The position numbers were made by a program, and so were the translations under genes. From assembly GCA_029009055.1 (NCBI GenBank), contig JAQXJR010000024.1, forward strand, positions 1-42,689: a stretch of 42,689 nucleotides of DNA, written 5' to 3'. This DNA comes from Eubacteriales bacterium (GTDB taxonomy: Bacteria; Bacillota; Clostridia; Peptostreptococcales; Anaerovoracaceae). The stretch's first letter is position 1. Every line of letters starts with the position of its first letter. Positions 32,249 through 41,089 of this stretch are shown piece after piece. The notes under the pieces are model-generated. The model saw only the letters and a program-made list of their open reading frames with translations, had not been told where the DNA came from and searched no databases.

Positions 32249-34102
32249 ATGAGTACATCTCTCAGAAAGAAAGTCCTGTCTATAGTCCTGGCAGCTGCCA
32301 TGATTATACCGACAGGCTCAGCCGTATTCGCTGATACACAGCCGGCTGAAACTACAGCGCCTACGGCTGTGAGCGTCACGCTTAGCGGAACCGATATGGC
32401 GACTGTTAAACTCGAAGGAATAACAGAAGACGTAGCTAAGGATGTCACATCTGTTACCCTCGATGGTACAGAACTCGCTAAGGGAACAGACTATACTGTC
32501 GCAGCCGGAAGCATTAAAATAGCTGCCGCTAAGCTTGATAAAGTTCCTAAGCGTAAGAACACATTCAACCTCGTTATAAAGTCCACTGGCCACGATGATG
32601 TAAACGCAGAGCTCACAGTAATAAACTACGGAGCTGAAACTCTTTACGTTAGACACTTGGATAAAGACGGAAACGTACTAGCAGAGAAGTCATTCACTAT
32701 GGACGAAATAAAGTCCATGTCCAACGTTAAGAATCAGACATACCAGTCATTCTGCAGCATGAGAGGCGTTACGAGCTTTAAGGCAACAGGAGTAAAGCTC
32801 AGCACAATCCTTGAAAAAGCCGGAATGACAGATGCTTTCAAGGAAGGTACGGAAATCCTAGTCCGCACTAACGACGGTAATAAGGCATCTACTAAGAATG
32901 ATGATGACTCAGATAACAGCTCGTACTACCAGAGGGGAAAATATTCATATAAGTTCCTGACAGAGCCTAGATACACATTCACAGATATCTACAGCAACAA
33001 GAATGCTGACCTCTCTAGTAAGGTCGTATCTGATATCCAGGCATACCTGAACGCAGTCAACAATGACAAAGAACATGTTGACACCTTCGAAGCGACTGTA
33101 AAGAAGGACCTCGGATCAGCTAAAAGGGAGCATGTAGATCCTGTAATAGCTTACGAATTCGCTGAGAAACAGCTCAGGAAGGATCCTACAGACTTAACTA
33201 ACGACAGCTATGGAAGGACACAGAAAGACAGAGCTTTCAGACTGCTGTTCGGTCTCGCCATGGATGATAATGACCCTTCATCCGCAAGAAAAAAAGAGCA
33301 GACTACATTCTCTATCACATACGCTATCTACGGGATCGATATCATAGACACAGAAAAGGACGTACGTGATACTACGGAGCTCGAAAAAACTATAAAGCAA
33401 GCTAAGGCATTAAAGGCTGAAGATTACACTTCAGATTCTTGGGACGCACTTCAGGAATCCCTCGAGAACGCTGAAGCACTCGTAGCAGACTTAGCGCACC
33501 ACACAACGACTATGGAAGATGTAACTAAGGCTGACGAAGCCCTTAAGGCGGCTATGAAAGCACTGGTTCCAGTAAATCCACAGCCACAGCCTGAGCAGAA
33601 GATCGCTGTTAAGAGCATAAAACTCGCCAAGACATCATTTAAATATAACGGCAAAGCAGTTAAACTTACTGTTAAGGCTGTCGATGAGAATGGTAAGGCT
33701 GTAGCAAGCTCTAACTACACTGTAAGCAAAGTAAAAGCTAAGAAAGTCGGAAAATACTCTGTAACTGTTACTATGAAGGGTAACTACACAGGCTCTAAGA
33801 AGCTTTCATTCACTATCGTACCTGCCGGAACATCTCTTAAGAGCGTTAAGGCTGGAAAGAAGAGCGCTACAGTAACATGGAAGAAGAACACTAAAGAGAC
33901 TTCAGGCTATCAGATCCGCTTCGTTAAGGGTAAGAAGACAGCTAAGACAGTAACAGTTTCATCCAATAAGAAGACTAAAGCTGTCGTTAAGAAGCTTTCA
34001 TCTAAGAAGAAGTACAGTGTATCTATCCGCACATATAAGAAAGTCGGTAAGACGAAGTTCTACTCCTCTTGGTCTAAGGCAAAGACAGTAAAGGTAAAGT
34101 AA
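32249..34102 (+). CDS. Secreted surface protein with FIVAR and Lys-rich fibronectin III domains
   Basis: A 617-residue exported protein: signal peptide (about 1-28, ending AVFA), a beta domain resembling Hb-interacting or Ig-like modules (SVTLDGTELAKGTDYTV, 40-125), a domain of about 200 residues with an YVRHLDKDGNVLAEKSFTMD start that faintly recalls sulfite-oxidase-like folds seen in Clostridial surface proteins (not certain), a FIVAR-type helical module (about 365-435), an Ig-like domain and a terminal Lys-rich fibronectin module ending WSKAKTVKVK. AGGAGG lies 6 nt before the ATG. It is the first gene under the cobalamin riboswitch, so a role in acquiring or replacing B12 at the surface is inferred. 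Its base composition is more AT-rich than its neighbours. Confidence 0.82.
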   Translation: MSTSLRKKVLSIVLAAAMIIPTGSAVFADTQPAETTAPTAVSVTLSGTDMATVKLEGITEDVAKDVTSVTLDGTELAKGTDYTVAAGSIKIAAAKLDKVPKRKNTFNLVIKSTGHDDVNAELTVINYGAETLYVRHLDKDGNVLAEKSFTMDEIKSMSNVKNQTYQSFCSMRGVTSFKATGVKLSTILEKAGMTDAFKEGTEILVRTNDGNKASTKNDDDSDNSSYYQRGKYSYKFLTEPRYTFTDIYSNKNADLSSKVVSDIQAYLNAVNNDKEHVDTFEATVKKDLGSAKREHVDPVIAYEFAEKQLRKDPTDLTNDSYGRTQKDRAFRLLFGLAMDDNDPSSARKKEQTTFSITYAIYGIDIIDTEKDVRDTTELEKTIKQAKALKAEDYTSDSWDALQESLENAEALVADLAHHTTTMEDVTKADEALKAAMKALVPVNPQPQPEQKIAVKSIKLAKTSFKYNGKAVKLTVKAVDENGKAVASSNYTVSKVKAKKVGKYSVTVTMKGNYTGSKKLSFTIVPAGTSLKSVKAGKKSATVTWKKNTKETSGYQIRFVKGKKTAKTVTVSSNKKTKAVVKKLSSKKKYSVSIRTYKKVGKTKFYSSWSKAKTVKVK

Positions 34103-34142
34103 TAAACCAACTGAAGCCGGGAATAACGGAAGGAATGTCTAA

Positions 34143-35267
34143 ATGAATCATAAGATAAAGGAAATCTTCACACTTATGCCGGGCATATTGACGGTAGCGA
34201 TAGTAGCCGGAATGCTCAACTTCAACGCCCCATACGCCGACCTGGACCAAAAGCAGGTCGACGCGCTTAATAAAGAGCTGACAGCGGCAGCAGCAGAAGC
34301 CGGAAATACTCCATCTGCTGTCCGGAAGCCTAAGATAAACAGGTCCGCGTCCAGCTCAGCTAAGAAAGCGGGCGGAACAGGCATTTCTACCGTTTCCACC
34401 GACGGCAGCGCTAAGATAGTACATAAGGCGAAGCTTAAGAAGAATCAGAAATATAAGGATGGCACATACACGGGCTCAGGAGCCGGCTTCAACGGCGGCA
34501 CCACGACAGTACGCGTGACTATTAAGAAGGGTAAGATAAAATCCATCGCTGTCATATCTAACGGCGACACGCCTTCATACTTCAGCCGCGCCAGAGTCTT
34601 ACTCAGCCGTATGGTGAAGCAGCAAAGCACGAACGTAGATGCCGTCTCCGGCGCTACATTCAGCTCCAGAGGTATCATCACAGCTACAGAAAACGCCTTA
34701 GAAAAGGCAGTCACTAAGTCTTCAAAAAAATCAAAAAAGGCAAAAAAGACTGGCTGCAAGTGCGGTAAGAAGAACTGCAACTGCGATAAGCACTGCACAT
34801 GCGATGATAATGGCGGGAACGGCAAGAAGCCAAATAATCCTTCTAAGCCGGATGATCCGGTGACACCAGTCGATCCAACGAATCCTGATGATCCGACAAA
34901 CCCTGATAACCCGTCAGACCCCGGCAACGACCAGCCTTATGAGCCTAAGACTTATAAGAACGGCACATTCACTGGCAGCAATAAAGTAGCTTCATATGGC
35001 TATAATATGTATGTAGAAGTCACCATTAAGGACGATAAGATCGTTTCCATTAAGACGACGAACGATTCCACCAGTTCTTCCAATGACGACTATATAGAAA
35101 TGGCTAAGACACTTATCGCTAAGATCCTGAATATCCAGAGCGCTGAGGATAAGTACGTAGATAAAGTGACGGGCGCTACATATAGTTCCAATGCCCTTAA
35201 GAGGGCGGTCAGAAAAGCGCTCAGCGCTTCTAAAGCGGCGCTTGCCGCTGATAAGGCAGCGAGCTGA
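34143..35267 (+). CDS. Membrane-anchored protein with two FMN-binding domains and a Cys cluster
   Basis: A 374-residue extracytoplasmic protein with an N-terminal membrane anchor (about 10-28). Two FMN-binding domains (about 103-190 and 270-365) each carry the covalent attachment motif: DAVSGATFS (Thr172) and DKVTGATYS (Thr346), where ApbE-type transferases link FMN through phosphate to Thr. Between them, residues 205-220 hold six Cys and one His in tight CxC spacing (CKCGKKNCNCDKHCTC), followed by a Pro/Asp/Asn repeat linker. The cluster could bind a metal or a further redox centre. AAGGA precedes the ATG. It sits between the riboswitch-controlled surface protein and a second FMN protein, in one apparent operon. 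No ApbE gene is in the window. Confidence 0.88.
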   Translation: MNHKIKEIFTLMPGILTVAIVAGMLNFNAPYADLDQKQVDALNKELTAAAAEAGNTPSAVRKPKINRSASSSAKKAGGTGISTVSTDGSAKIVHKAKLKKNQKYKDGTYTGSGAGFNGGTTTVRVTIKKGKIKSIAVISNGDTPSYFSRARVLLSRMVKQQSTNVDAVSGATFSSRGIITATENALEKAVTKSSKKSKKAKKTGCKCGKKNCNCDKHCTCDDNGGNGKKPNNPSKPDDPVTPVDPTNPDDPTNPDNPSDPGNDQPYEPKTYKNGTFTGSNKVASYGYNMYVEVTIKDDKIVSIKTTNDSTSSSNDDYIEMAKTLIAKILNIQSAEDKYVDKVTGATYSSNALKRAVRKALSASKAALAADKAAS

Positions 35268-35329
35268 TACCGCGAGGAACTGAAACATACAACTTTGCTA
35301 AATAAACACTCTGAATTCAGGATAAGGTA

Positions 35330-35794
35330 ATGAAAAACAACTATTTTTGGATAAAAGTATTAGATGTAGTGCTCATCATCGGCGCATTGCTGTTCTACAA
35401 TCAGTACGCCGGCTACCATAAGTCGATGCAGGCTGCCAATTCTAAGGTGAAAGCCTACGCTGACCAGGTAAAACAGATAAGAAAGAGCTCGTCAGCGAAG
35501 TCCGGCTCGGCTTCCGGGAGCGCTAAGTATAAGGATGGCACGTACACAGGTAGCGCCAGAGGATACGGCGGGACCATCACGGTCAAGGTGACCGTAGAGC
35601 AGGACACGATCACAGATATTAACGTAACAGACGCTTCTCACGAAACAGCTGAATATTACAACTCCGCGGTGAAGGTCCTGGATAATATACTGAACAGCCA
35701 GACGACTGATGTAGCAACGGTCTCAGGCGCCACCTACTCTTCTACCGGCTTAAAGAACGCTGTAAAAGCCGCTCTGTCTAAAGCGAAGAAGTAG
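35330..35794 (+). CDS. Membrane-anchored single FMN-binding protein
   Basis: A 154-residue protein with an N-terminal membrane helix (about 9-28) and one extracytoplasmic FMN-binding domain (about 66-150): YKDGTYTGSARGYGG, a beta core and the attachment motif ATVSGATYS with acceptor Thr135. It resembles the small flavinylated subunits of extracytosolic electron-transfer systems. AAGG lies just before the ATG. It follows the double-FMN gene by 62 bp and precedes the polyferredoxin by 9 bp, which fits a chain of quinol or NADH electrons passing through membrane iron-sulfur centres to flavins outside. Confidence 0.9.
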   Translation: MKNNYFWIKVLDVVLIIGALLFYNQYAGYHKSMQAANSKVKAYADQVKQIRKSSSAKSGSASGSAKYKDGTYTGSARGYGGTITVKVTVEQDTITDINVTDASHETAEYYNSAVKVLDNILNSQTTDVATVSGATYSSTGLKNAVKAALSKAKK

Positions 35795-35803
35795 GAGGCC
35801 GGC

Positions 35804-36919
35804 ATGGATAATAAAAATAAGAAATCCGGCGCGGCACTAAGCAGGCAGACGAAATCTGTCCTGCTGAACCGCGCTGTCCAGCTGGCCTTCTTCATACTGG
35901 CACCGGGCCTCTACTCATCCGCTTTCAATGGTGTGAAATACCTGGCGACGCAGATGGGAAACACGGATGTCCTGGAATTCACGCCTTTCATAGCCATACT
36001 TATAACATTGCTGGTCTACACGATAGTATTCGGCAGGTTCTTCTGCGGCTATGCCTGCGCTTTCGGCTTCCTGGGAGACGTCATGTACGACGCCTCATCC
36101 GCCGTTCAGAAGAAGGTCAGAGGTCACGTGGCCAAACTCCCGACCGGGGCTCTAAAAACGCTCATGAAGGTGAAATACTTCGTTCTGGCCGGTATCCTTA
36201 TCCTCTGCTTCGTCGGAAGCTACGATAAGGTCTCTAAATTCGACCCATGGGAGATATTCGCTTTCTTCCGCGCCGGAGACTTCAGCCTGACCGGACGCAC
36301 GGCAGGCTTCATAGTTTTGATCGCCATAATGGTCGGCATGTGCCTGGTCCGCCGCTTCTTCTGCCTCTTCCTCTGCCCTATGGGAGCCTGCTTTAGCTTC
36401 ATGCCTGTGCTGCCATGGTCATCTATGGGGAGGAAGCCGGCTAAGTGCGCGGGTAAGTGCCACCAGTGCGAACTGAACTGCCCGACAGCTTACTTTTACA
36501 GCCATGCGCAGGTTACGAATTCAGATTCAGCAAAGCCATCCGCGGCATCAGGCTCCGCCTCTCCCGTCGAGTCCGAAAGCTCTGACTCGGCAGAGACAAA
36601 AGAAAACGCTAAGGACCGCGATGTCCAGGTATCACCTGAAGTCGGTATAGACGGAAAGATTCGTAACATAGGAGAAGGCGAATGCATATACTGCATGCGC
36701 TGCGTCAGCGGCTGCCCCGTTCATAACGCAGGCGCCGGAAGGTCCATGCTGAAGCTGAGCGATATAAATACTCAGGCGGCGGCAGATCTTAACGGACCTG
36801 AGAAAGCTAAGGCTATGGCAGCTGACAGACAGGGGATCTGTGGCAACGAATGGTATCTGGTATTAGCCAGAGCCGCCATCCTCTACCTGGCTGTATTCTT
36901 AGTTCAGAAATACATATAG
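35804..36919 (+). CDS. NosR/NapH/YccM-type membrane 4Fe-4S protein
   Basis: A 371-residue polytopic membrane protein. Membrane Cys motifs are GRFFCGYACAFGFLGD and FCLFLCPMGACFS, typical of the NosR/NapH/YccM polyferredoxin group. Two [4Fe-4S] ligand sets follow: Cys215/219/222/226 and Cys294/297/300/304 (CIYCMRCVSGCP), the second after a Ser/Ala/Glu-rich insert (about 228-275). A hydrophobic C terminus (350-370) may be a last helix. AGGAGG precedes the ATG by 5 nt. It is the last gene of the cobalamin-regulated cluster, closed by a strong terminator. It probably carries electrons across the membrane to the FMN proteins. Donor and acceptor are unknown. Confidence 0.9.
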   Translation: MDNKNKKSGAALSRQTKSVLLNRAVQLAFFILAPGLYSSAFNGVKYLATQMGNTDVLEFTPFIAILITLLVYTIVFGRFFCGYACAFGFLGDVMYDASSAVQKKVRGHVAKLPTGALKTLMKVKYFVLAGILILCFVGSYDKVSKFDPWEIFAFFRAGDFSLTGRTAGFIVLIAIMVGMCLVRRFFCLFLCPMGACFSFMPVLPWSSMGRKPAKCAGKCHQCELNCPTAYFYSHAQVTNSDSAKPSAASGSASPVESESSDSAETKENAKDRDVQVSPEVGIDGKIRNIGEGECIYCMRCVSGCPVHNAGAGRSMLKLSDINTQAAADLNGPEKAKAMAADRQGICGNEWYLVLARAAILYLAVFLVQKYI

Positions 36920-36990
36920 TTATCAGCGCGTAAGTCCACAGCGCGTGAAACCCGAAAAACATTGATATCACAATGGTTTCCGGGCAAGCT

Positions 36991-37028
36991 AAAAAGGATG
37001 CTCCCCGTCGATGGAGCATCCTTTTTTA
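36991..37028. terminator. Bidirectional intrinsic terminator
   Basis: Perfect 14-bp arms AAAAAGGATGCTCC (36991-37004) and GGAGCATCCTTTTT (37013-37026) close both the plus-strand FMN/iron-sulfur operon and the minus-strand hslO-adh unit. Confidence 0.9.
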
Positions 37029-37090
37029 GTTTATCTGAATATTTCCGCGTCAACTGCGGCAATCGATCCGCGTCGGCTATTCACAAGTGC

Positions 37091-38272
37091 TTAAAGCCCG
37101 TATTCGTAGCTTTCTTTAAGTATCTCTATTACCTCTTCCCTAGTCAGCTTCTTATAGCCGCTGTCTAAGAGGAATGTCCCGTCAGCTATGCCCTCTAACA
37201 TGTCAGGAGTCGCGCCCAGTTCTTTAAGGTTCAGGGTAACTCCTATCTCCTTCATCCAGCTCTCCATAGCCTGAAGTCCAGCCTCGGCTATTTCCTCATC
37301 AGACTCGCCATCCGAAGGAACGATGCCCCAGACTTCCTTTGCGAAACGAACGAACTTAGGAAGCCCGTAAGGGGCTATGTGCCTGTAATACGGCAATGAT
37401 ACCGCCGAAAGAGTGAGACCGTGAGGAGCGTCCGTGAAAGCGCCGACTGCCTGGCCTATCATATGGACCTCCCAGTCCTCAGACTTACCCATGGCTATTA
37501 AAGTGTTCAGAGCCCATGTCGCGTCCCACATCAGGTTGCTCCTGGCCTCATAGTTCCGAGGATCCGCCACAGCGTCCCTGGATGACTTTATAACGGACTT
37601 CATAAGCCCCTCAGCTATATAATCGCTGGAATTATCGTCATCGCCGGAGAAATACTGCTCACAGATGTGGTTGAATATGTCGTAGATCCCTGACACCATC
37701 TGCCTCTTAGGAACTGTGAACGTATACTCAGGATTCAGGATGGCGAACTTCGGCATGACATTATCGCCGAAAACACGGCCGATCTTAAGATGCTGAGTGT
37801 GATTCGTGATCACAGAGCCTCCGTTCATCTCAGAACCGGTCCCTACCATGGTCAGCACAGCGCCTACAGGAATGATCCTGTTATCCACTTCTTCCATCCT
37901 GACATAATACTTCTCCCAAGGGTCTTCCTCGCACCAGGCCGATACGGAGACGCCCTTAGCGTAGTCTATGGTAGAGCCGCCGCCTACCGCTAGGATGAAA
38001 TCGACGTCGTTCGACTTTGCTATCTGGCAGCCTTCATAAAGCTTCTCAACTGTAGGGTTAGACATGACGCCAGGCACCTCTATAACAGTCTTCCCGGCCT
38101 TCTCCAGCTCGGCTATGACCGCGTCATATATGCCATTCTTCTTAATGGAGCCGCCGCCATACGTCAGCAAGACCTTATCGCCGTAGTGACCCAGCTCATC
38201 GCTTAAATTCTCTATCGCTTCCGGACCGAAATACAGCTTGGTCGGATTTACATAAGTGAAATTTCCTAACAT
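37091..38272 (-). CDS. Iron-containing alcohol dehydrogenase (BdhA-like)
   Basis: A 393-residue group III metal-dependent alcohol dehydrogenase: FTYVNPTKLYFGPEAIENL N terminus, nucleotide-binding LAVGGGSTIDYAKG, and metal-site histidines in DIFNHICEQYFSG, VHMIGQAVGAFTDAPHG. It resembles NAD(P)H-dependent butanol dehydrogenases, reducing aldehydes to alcohols in fermentation. The start at 38272 has AGGAG 6 nt upstream, overlapping the end of hslO, which is one base away. The pair is co-transcribed and ends at the bidirectional terminator. The natural substrate is not readable from sequence. Confidence 0.93.
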   Translation of the reverse strand: MLGNFTYVNPTKLYFGPEAIENLSDELGHYGDKVLLTYGGGSIKKNGIYDAVIAELEKAGKTVIEVPGVMSNPTVEKLYEGCQIAKSNDVDFILAVGGGSTIDYAKGVSVSAWCEEDPWEKYYVRMEEVDNRIIPVGAVLTMVGTGSEMNGGSVITNHTQHLKIGRVFGDNVMPKFAILNPEYTFTVPKRQMVSGIYDIFNHICEQYFSGDDDNSSDYIAEGLMKSVIKSSRDAVADPRNYEARSNLMWDATWALNTLIAMGKSEDWEVHMIGQAVGAFTDAPHGLTLSAVSLPYYRHIAPYGLPKFVRFAKEVWGIVPSDGESDEEIAEAGLQAMESWMKEIGVTLNLKELGATPDMLEGIADGTFLLDSGYKKLTREEVIEILKESYEYGL

Positions 38273-38273
38273 A

Positions 38274-39212
38274 TCATTCTCCTTTCTCAGCGGAATCCTT
38301 AGCTGCCGCTCTCTCTGCTTTCTCCTTCAAGAATTCCCCGTATATGCCGCGGATCTCTTCGGCCGTGAACTTATATTTCTTCCCGCAGAAATGGCATACC
38401 ATCTCCTGGTCCTGATTATCCTCTGCCAATGAGCGTAGTTCATCCTCACCGATGAGTTTCAAGGCTCTGGTCACTCTGTCTCTGCTGCAGTCGCAATGGA
38501 AGCGTACCGGCATCTTCTCCGTGAACTCCACGTCGAAGCCCTTCAGGACCTCCTGTATTATCTCTTCCGGGGTCATCCCCTTAGCCAGCATGTCTGTGAC
38601 GTATTCGCATTCCCTGATGTTTTCCTCCAGCTTGGAAATCGTTTCCTCACTAGCAAATGGCATGAGCTGGATTATGAAGCCTCCGGCCGCCCCTACCCTC
38701 AGGTCCTTCTCGACCTTAACGCCCAGGCCCACTGAAGAGCGGATCTGCTCTGACTCAGCGAAATAGTATGTGAGATCGTCCGCTATCTCTCCGGAATGGA
38801 TCAAGACCTGGCCGTTATATGTGTGGTCCTTATCTATGTCGCGCATGACGTTAAGCGTCCCGTGGCCGACAGCTCCGCCCACGTCCAAGTGAGTGCCGTT
38901 CTTTAACGGAAGCACCACCATAGGGTTTCTTACCAGACCTTTAACGTTCCCTTTATTATCAGCTGTAACGGTTATCGGACCCATCGGTCCGTCACCCTTA
39001 AACTGGATAGTCAGCCTGGAGTCATCACCCTTAAGCATGTAGCTCATCATCAAAGCGCCTGACATAGTCCTCCCCAGAGCTGCCGCGGCGACCGGAGTCA
39101 TGCCATGTATCTTCCTGGCCTCTTCCACCAGGTCGCGGCTCGTTACCGCGAACGCTCTGAGTTCCCTGTTAGCCGCCATAGCGCGGACCATATAATCCTT
39201 ATATTCTGCCAT
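38274..39212 (-). CDS. hslO: Redox-regulated chaperone Hsp33
   Basis: A 312-residue cytosolic holdase chaperone, activated by oxidation. The N-terminal domain has the family's DYMVRAMAANRELRAFA start and the QFKGDGPMGPI segment. The C-terminal zinc switch is complete: CDCSRDR (CxC) and CHFCGKKY (CxxC), about 30 residues apart, the four cysteines that release zinc and form disulfides under oxidative stress. GAGGAAA precedes the ATG. It is the first gene of a unit with the alcohol dehydrogenase. Confidence 0.95.
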   Translation of the reverse strand: MAEYKDYMVRAMAANRELRAFAVTSRDLVEEARKIHGMTPVAAAALGRTMSGALMMSYMLKGDDSRLTIQFKGDGPMGPITVTADNKGNVKGLVRNPMVVLPLKNGTHLDVGGAVGHGTLNVMRDIDKDHTYNGQVLIHSGEIADDLTYYFAESEQIRSSVGLGVKVEKDLRVGAAGGFIIQLMPFASEETISKLEENIRECEYVTDMLAKGMTPEEIIQEVLKGFDVEFTEKMPVRFHCDCSRDRVTRALKLIGEDELRSLAEDNQDQEMVCHFCGKKYKFTAEEIRGIYGEFLKEKAERAAAKDSAEKGE

Positions 39213-39345
39213 ATTTTACTTAATTTCCTCTCATTTAGATTTATTAAAGACATTTAGCCGATCGCATCCAGCCAAACACCACGAGCTGATCTCTGCCTCT
39301 CCCAGCACGCATCGTCTATTTGCGATTGGAAATCTCTCCCCGAAA

Positions 39346-40188
39346 CTACTCAACAGTTTCTTTCAACGTCCCTATGCCCTCGATACTGCATTCTACCACA
39401 TCACCCTTCTTAAGGAAAACAGGAGGCTGCATGCCCATGCCGACACCGGAAGGCGTGCCGGTCGCTATAACCGTCCCCGCCTTAAGAGTCATGCCCCTGG
39501 TCAGAGTCTCTATGATAACTGGGATAGACGTTATGAGGTTAGCCGTGTTGGAATCCTGGCGAAGCTCGCCGTTCACCTTACAGGTGATGTTAAGAGCCGG
39601 CGGGAAAGCGAACTCGTCCGCGCTCACTATGCAAGGGCCCATAGGAGCGAATCCATCCAAGCTCTTACCGAAGTACCACTGCTTATGGCTGGTCTGAAGG
39701 TTTCGAGCGCTGACATCATTCGTGACCGTGTATCCGAACACATAATCCTGAGCGTCGGAAGACTTAACATCCTTAGCGTCTTTGCTGATTATTACAGCCA
39801 GCTCACACTCATAGTCCAGGGAGTCCACCAGCCCCTCGTATGCCGGGATGATGTCGTCCGGCCCCTGAGAGTAATTCACCCTCTTAGAAAAGAAGATAGG
39901 CACCGGTCTTTCACCGCCGAAAGCTTCCTTCGAGAACCTGCCGGCTTCTACGGCGTGGTCTGAGTAGTTTATCCCTAAGCAAAGCATATCTTGCTTGGTC
40001 CTCGGGATAGGCGATATGATTTTCGCGTCCGCGCTTACCTGCTCCGCGCCCGTCGGGATCTCCCTGATGCCGCCTGCTTCTATGAGCTGGTTCATGTCCT
40101 CGAAATCGTTTAATATGTAGAGCTCCTGCCCATCTTTACTAGCCGCTACCTGCTCCCGGCCGTCCTGGATCACTGTATAATATCTCAT
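39346..40188 (-). CDS. Fumarylacetoacetate hydrolase family protein
   Basis: A 280-residue cytosolic member of the FAH family with a short N-terminal domain and the catalytic fold: CLGINYSDHAVEAG, the divalent-metal glutamates around DSLDYECELAVII, GYTVTNDVSARN and the late ATGTPSGVGMGM. Such enzymes hydrolyse or decarboxylate 2,4-diketo acids in aromatic or sugar-acid breakdown. The ATG at 40188 is supported by TTGGAGGG; the longer frame overlaps that site. It appears monocistronic. No pathway partners are nearby, so the substrate is open. Confidence 0.9.
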   Translation of the reverse strand: MRYYTVIQDGREQVAASKDGQELYILNDFEDMNQLIEAGGIREIPTGAEQVSADAKIISPIPRTKQDMLCLGINYSDHAVEAGRFSKEAFGGERPVPIFFSKRVNYSQGPDDIIPAYEGLVDSLDYECELAVIISKDAKDVKSSDAQDYVFGYTVTNDVSARNLQTSHKQWYFGKSLDGFAPMGPCIVSADEFAFPPALNITCKVNGELRQDSNTANLITSIPVIIETLTRGMTLKAGTVIATGTPSGVGMGMQPPVFLKKGDVVECSIEGIGTLKETVE

Positions 40189-40263
40189 TATTCCCTCCAA
40201 TAAGCAAAATCATATGTCAGATTTATGTTTACCCTTTTTAGTACTATTTTACCCTCATAAACG

Positions 40264-40291
40264 AAAAATGGGAGGGCTAAACTGCTCTCCC
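40264..40291 (-). terminator. Intrinsic terminator of the tetR-CPBP operon
   Basis: On the minus strand GGGAG-A-GC pairs with GC-C-CTCCC over a 6-nt loop, followed by ATTTTTCG. Confidence 0.65.
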
Positions 40292-40327
40292 CTGAAATAT
40301 ACTATTTAGCCGACGCGCGGCGGAGCC

Positions 40328-41089
40328 TCAAGCCTTATCAGGCTTTGCTGGCGGAAGTTTAGCCAGATACGAGCCGTAGACTATGGCGATTAAGATCGTA
40401 ACGCCCATGTAGACCCAATCCAGCGTCGTGGCAGCTTCCACCCCGTACCCCTTAGAGAATTTCGAGAAAGCGTCGACGAGGCCGTGGGCGATAATCCCCG
40501 GGATCAGGCTGCCGCTCTTATAGAACACGAACGTGAATATGAATCCCCAGGCTATAGCAAAGAAAACCTGCACTACCGTCTGCAGACTGGCTTGGCCCGC
40601 GAGGAGGTTCACTATGTGGCCGATACCGAATGTGACAGATGAGATTATCACAGCCTCCTTCAACCCATCCTTAGCTTCTAAGGCTTTAAACAGGAAGCCG
40701 CGGAAAATCAGCTCTTCCACATAACCTATAAGCAGCATGGAGATCACGGCGTAGACCTGGCTCATGCCCTTATAAGCTATGCCGAAACCTCCCCACAGGT
40801 TCCCGGTCGAAAGGAACCACATAGGAATGAAATACAGATATCTACGAGAATCCCGCGGCCATCCTGTGAGCCCGTACTTATCCTCCAGGTGATTCTTCTT
40901 AACGAAAATCGTCGCGGATATAGCTATGGCGAGCAGAGCGACCGTTCCCCAGACGCTTTCATCCCCCAATTCGCCGCGGATAGGAATGGTTACCGCGCAG
41001 TAAACGACTATCCAGAGTACAGCGAACGTTACCTCTTTCTTCTCATATAACTTTCTCATCCTCAATTGAACAATCGATTCAATCATCAT
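40328..41089 (-). CDS. CPBP family intramembrane metalloprotease
   Basis: A 253-residue inner-membrane protein of the CPBP/Abi family (Rce1-like glutamic or metalloprotease) with about seven helices. The three active-site motifs are present: EExxxR in YVEELIFRGFLF, FGIGHIVN and HGLVDAFS. Roles in this family include peptide maturation, bacteriocin immunity and stress. Its ATG overlaps the upstream TetR-gene stop as ATGA, so translation is coupled and the protease gene is very likely the repressor's target. Confidence 0.88.
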   Translation of the reverse strand: MMIESIVQLRMRKLYEKKEVTFAVLWIVVYCAVTIPIRGELGDESVWGTVALLAIAISATIFVKKNHLEDKYGLTGWPRDSRRYLYFIPMWFLSTGNLWGGFGIAYKGMSQVYAVISMLLIGYVEELIFRGFLFKALEAKDGLKEAVIISSVTFGIGHIVNLLAGQASLQTVVQVFFAIAWGFIFTFVFYKSGSLIPGIIAHGLVDAFSKFSKGYGVEAATTLDWVYMGVTILIAIVYGSYLAKLPPAKPDKA

